Below are positions 62,074-64,000 of a DNA stretch of 64,000 bases, one piece after another. The position numbers and the translations under genes are program-made. The notes beneath the pieces were generated by a model. The model ran no database searches and was not told the DNA's origin. It saw only the letters and a list, made by a program, of their open reading frames with translations. This DNA comes from Globisporangium splendens (lineage: Eukaryota; Oomycota; Peronosporomycetes; Pythiales; Pythiaceae). The stretch's first letter is position 1; the number at the start of each line of letters is the position of its first letter. Location: assembly GCA_006386115.1 (NCBI GenBank), contig VFIW01000012.1, positions 186,001 to 250,000 on the forward strand. The letters are read 5' to 3'.

Positions 62074-64000
62074 TCACTTCGTGCCGCCAAATCCCAGTGC
62101 GGAAAGTGTGGTCTCCTTTTTTGAAAACTTCTTCTTCGGCGTTGGAGTTGACTTTGATTTGGCAGCTTCTTTTTTGGCACCCACTCCGGTTGGTTTCTTC
62201 TTCTCAGCCTCACCTTTGGTGCGACTCTCGACAGCGGATCGCAACCGCTTGCTCTGAATCTTGGCATAACGCACCTCGTCGTCGTAATTCGTAAAAAACT
62301 GATCGATCCGGGTCTGCACGCCTCGTCCAGCAGTAGCCGCTTTCTCCATCAATGGCAACAGCACGCCATCAGCTTTCTGCTGGTCCCAACCAAATGTTCT
62401 TGCTGTGTAAGTTCGTAATGCCTCCAAATCAGGAAGACTCCATGAAAAACGCGCATCGGAACGATCGACCTGAGGATTCGTATACGCCTTCACAACATGA
62501 CTGTTTGGAAATTCGTCGCCCAATTCCCATTTTCGACGCACACTCGCATGCATATACTGGAATCTCTCACGCACCGTCATCTCCGCGATCTCGCTTTCGC
62601 TTTTCTTTGCCGTTTTATCTTTCAGGCGTTGCGCTTCCTCGGCTAAATCGAACGCTTGCACCCACTTCTTGAACTCCTCCAGTCCAGCGAGCCCTGGATA
62701 TGCGTTTACAACTTCAGTAGCGTTGACAATGCCAATACCACGAATGCCGTCAGTATAGTCGCTCCCCAAGAGAAGCGCGAGCGCGATCATTTCTTCCTGG
62801 GAAAATCCGAGTTCCTTCTCAATGTCTTGAGCGAAGAATGCTTCGACGAACTTCTGGTTGTGGAAAATGTTTTTGTACACTTTCTTGCCCCCAAATGGAA
62901 AGATGTCGCTATCGTCAGTGATAATTCCGTCGACAAGGCCGAGTTGCTCCAATGCAGCACATTGCGCTTCAGCTTCCATTGGACACACCAAATACGGAAC
63001 ACCAAACAATCGCAACAGCTCCATCACGTCTTCCACCATTTCGTCACTGAACCCCTCAGCATCGCGAAGCTGTCGATTACGAAGCTTTTTTAATTCCGAC
63101 TGCTCGACTTCCAGCAACGCGACATCGACAATATCACCTCCAGATTGCTGCGGGAATGAGACCGAAGGGGAAGCAGGCGAGGGGGTCGAATACTGCAAAT
63201 AGCGGGACCCGGAAGGCTTTGCCGTGTTGTCTTCAGATAAAGATTTTGCAATCGCTAGTTGCAAATACTCGTCAGTACCTTCATCTGTGTCTGTGATTGA
63301 AGAAGGTAAGTTAGACGTGTCTTGCTGCTGCTCGATTTCGATAGCAGTCGATGTAGAAGGAGCTGTTTCGACTGCTGGTCCATCATTCTTTTCTTCTTCT
63401 TCGTTATCTCCATCGATCTCAATGACTCGACGAGCTGACATACCAGATCCAGTTGGAGGGCTCGCCCTCCCATGAACTGGATAAGCACTCTCGACAAACC
63501 TTTTGTTTTGTTGAGAATGCGCAGCCAAAGCTCGTCGAACTGCGCCAGCAGCCCACTGCCTGTGGTTTTCATGCATGCACACCAATTAGTCCACACTTGT
63601 TACATTTGGCATGCATAAAAAAGAACATCGCAACAACTTACGTTAGATTCGAGGCAGTCGCAAGCGCAGACTTCAACGCTTCTCCTTTTAGTTCCTCCAG
63701 ATCTTCTTCTGCCTTGGCATCTTCGAGCTCATTTTTCAGCGACAGGTACATTTCATTCGTTTCAACTTCGTCCAAGTCTTCAGCTCTTTCGACTTCACCA
63801 GATGTGACCGCGTTGTTCGACGCTTCAACAGCGTGTGGATCCGGAGGAGTATGAGTACGTCCCTGGATCTCATCAGCTCCAACTTCTTCCCACTCTACGT
63901 CGTCTTCATCCTCGTCCCCAGCACTCAGAACATCCCGATTGGTATCAGCAATGTCCACACTCTCGGGCTTCTCTGTGTTATCGGCCTCAACTGCATCCTC
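62074..64000 (-). CDS. XPG/RAD2-type structure-specific endonuclease, 3' part
   Basis: Partial: exons 63559-62074 and 64000-63642 (running off the window), 615 codons seen, intron 82 bp (GTAAGT..ACAG). The acidic spacer region (DEDEDDVEWEEVGADE) precedes the internal nuclease domain: GVPYLVCPMEAEAQCAALEQ and GIITDDSDIFPFGG carry metal-binding acidic residues, and LLLGSDYTDGIRGIGI is the helix-hairpin region. A C-terminal QTRIDQFF fits a PCNA-interacting PIP box, followed by a Lys-rich tail. Long spacer between N and I domains and overall order indicate XPG (ERCC5/RAD2), the 3' incision nuclease of nucleotide excision repair, rather than FEN1 or EXO1. The N-terminal nuclease domain lies beyond the window. 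Confidence 0.85.

Noticed and set aside
1..64000. tRNA, rRNA or CRISPR features
   Set aside because: I found no cloverleaf-like sequence with B-box, no rRNA stretch and no short regularly spaced repeats.

Overview
The window looks like nuclear DNA of a plant-associated oomycete (Peronosporales/Pythiales type). Evidence: six copies of the oomycete copper-monooxygenase family AA17, short GT-AG introns of 57-98 bp, GC-rich coding sequence, the oomycete Inr+FPR core promoter (GCTCATTYYNCAWTTT-like) 30-120 bp upstream of several ATGs, Ty3/Gypsy chromoviruses, and a flagellar CCDC42/CFAP73-type gene. Genus and species cannot be fixed from sequence alone.

Layout. 1-6975: two AA17 genes, a 597-residue ankyrin-repeat gene on the minus strand, and a third AA17 gene. 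8238-33121: a 24.9-kb nest of Ty3/Gypsy elements built as a giant inverted repeat (two arms of exactly 8687 bp around a 2580-bp fragment), followed by further rearranged pieces. Three families are recognisable. E1 and E2 are related elements sharing a TGGTAGCAC primer-binding site. E3 is a chromodomain element with 651-bp LTRs that has no gag or protease. All pol genes are broken, but one E3 copy keeps an intact 380-codon antisense frame predicted to encode a coiled-coil protein, with an oomycete-like core promoter just in front of its ATG. 34034-42097: another AA17 gene, then a 2807-bp perfect-length inverted repeat carrying AA17 plus a secreted Thr/Pro-rich 'TPCP' gene (family A) on each arm. 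42141-50957: a second palindrome carrying family B and family A on each arm; one arm is interrupted by a 504-bp retroposon-like insertion with a 15-bp target duplication. 52773-54519: a third family-B copy in direct orientation.

54545-64000 is ordinary single-copy sequence: an AA17-like gene that has lost both copper-brace histidines, an enoyl-ACP reductase, a protein with repeated Tudor/SH3-like modules, a broken CCDC42/CFAP73-type gene, and the 3' part of an XPG/RAD2-type nuclease running off the window end.

How it fits together (inference). The host genes form a secretome cluster of AA17 enzymes (the family includes enzymes that oxidatively cleave pectin) beside highly expanded, presumably O-glycosylated TPCP proteins. 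Expansion here has proceeded mainly by inverted duplication: three separate large palindromes occur in 64 kb. That is either a real local instability or, less likely given the internal differences between arms, an assembly problem; reads spanning the centres would decide. Gene coordinates with introns were derived by hand from GT/AG sites and frame continuity.
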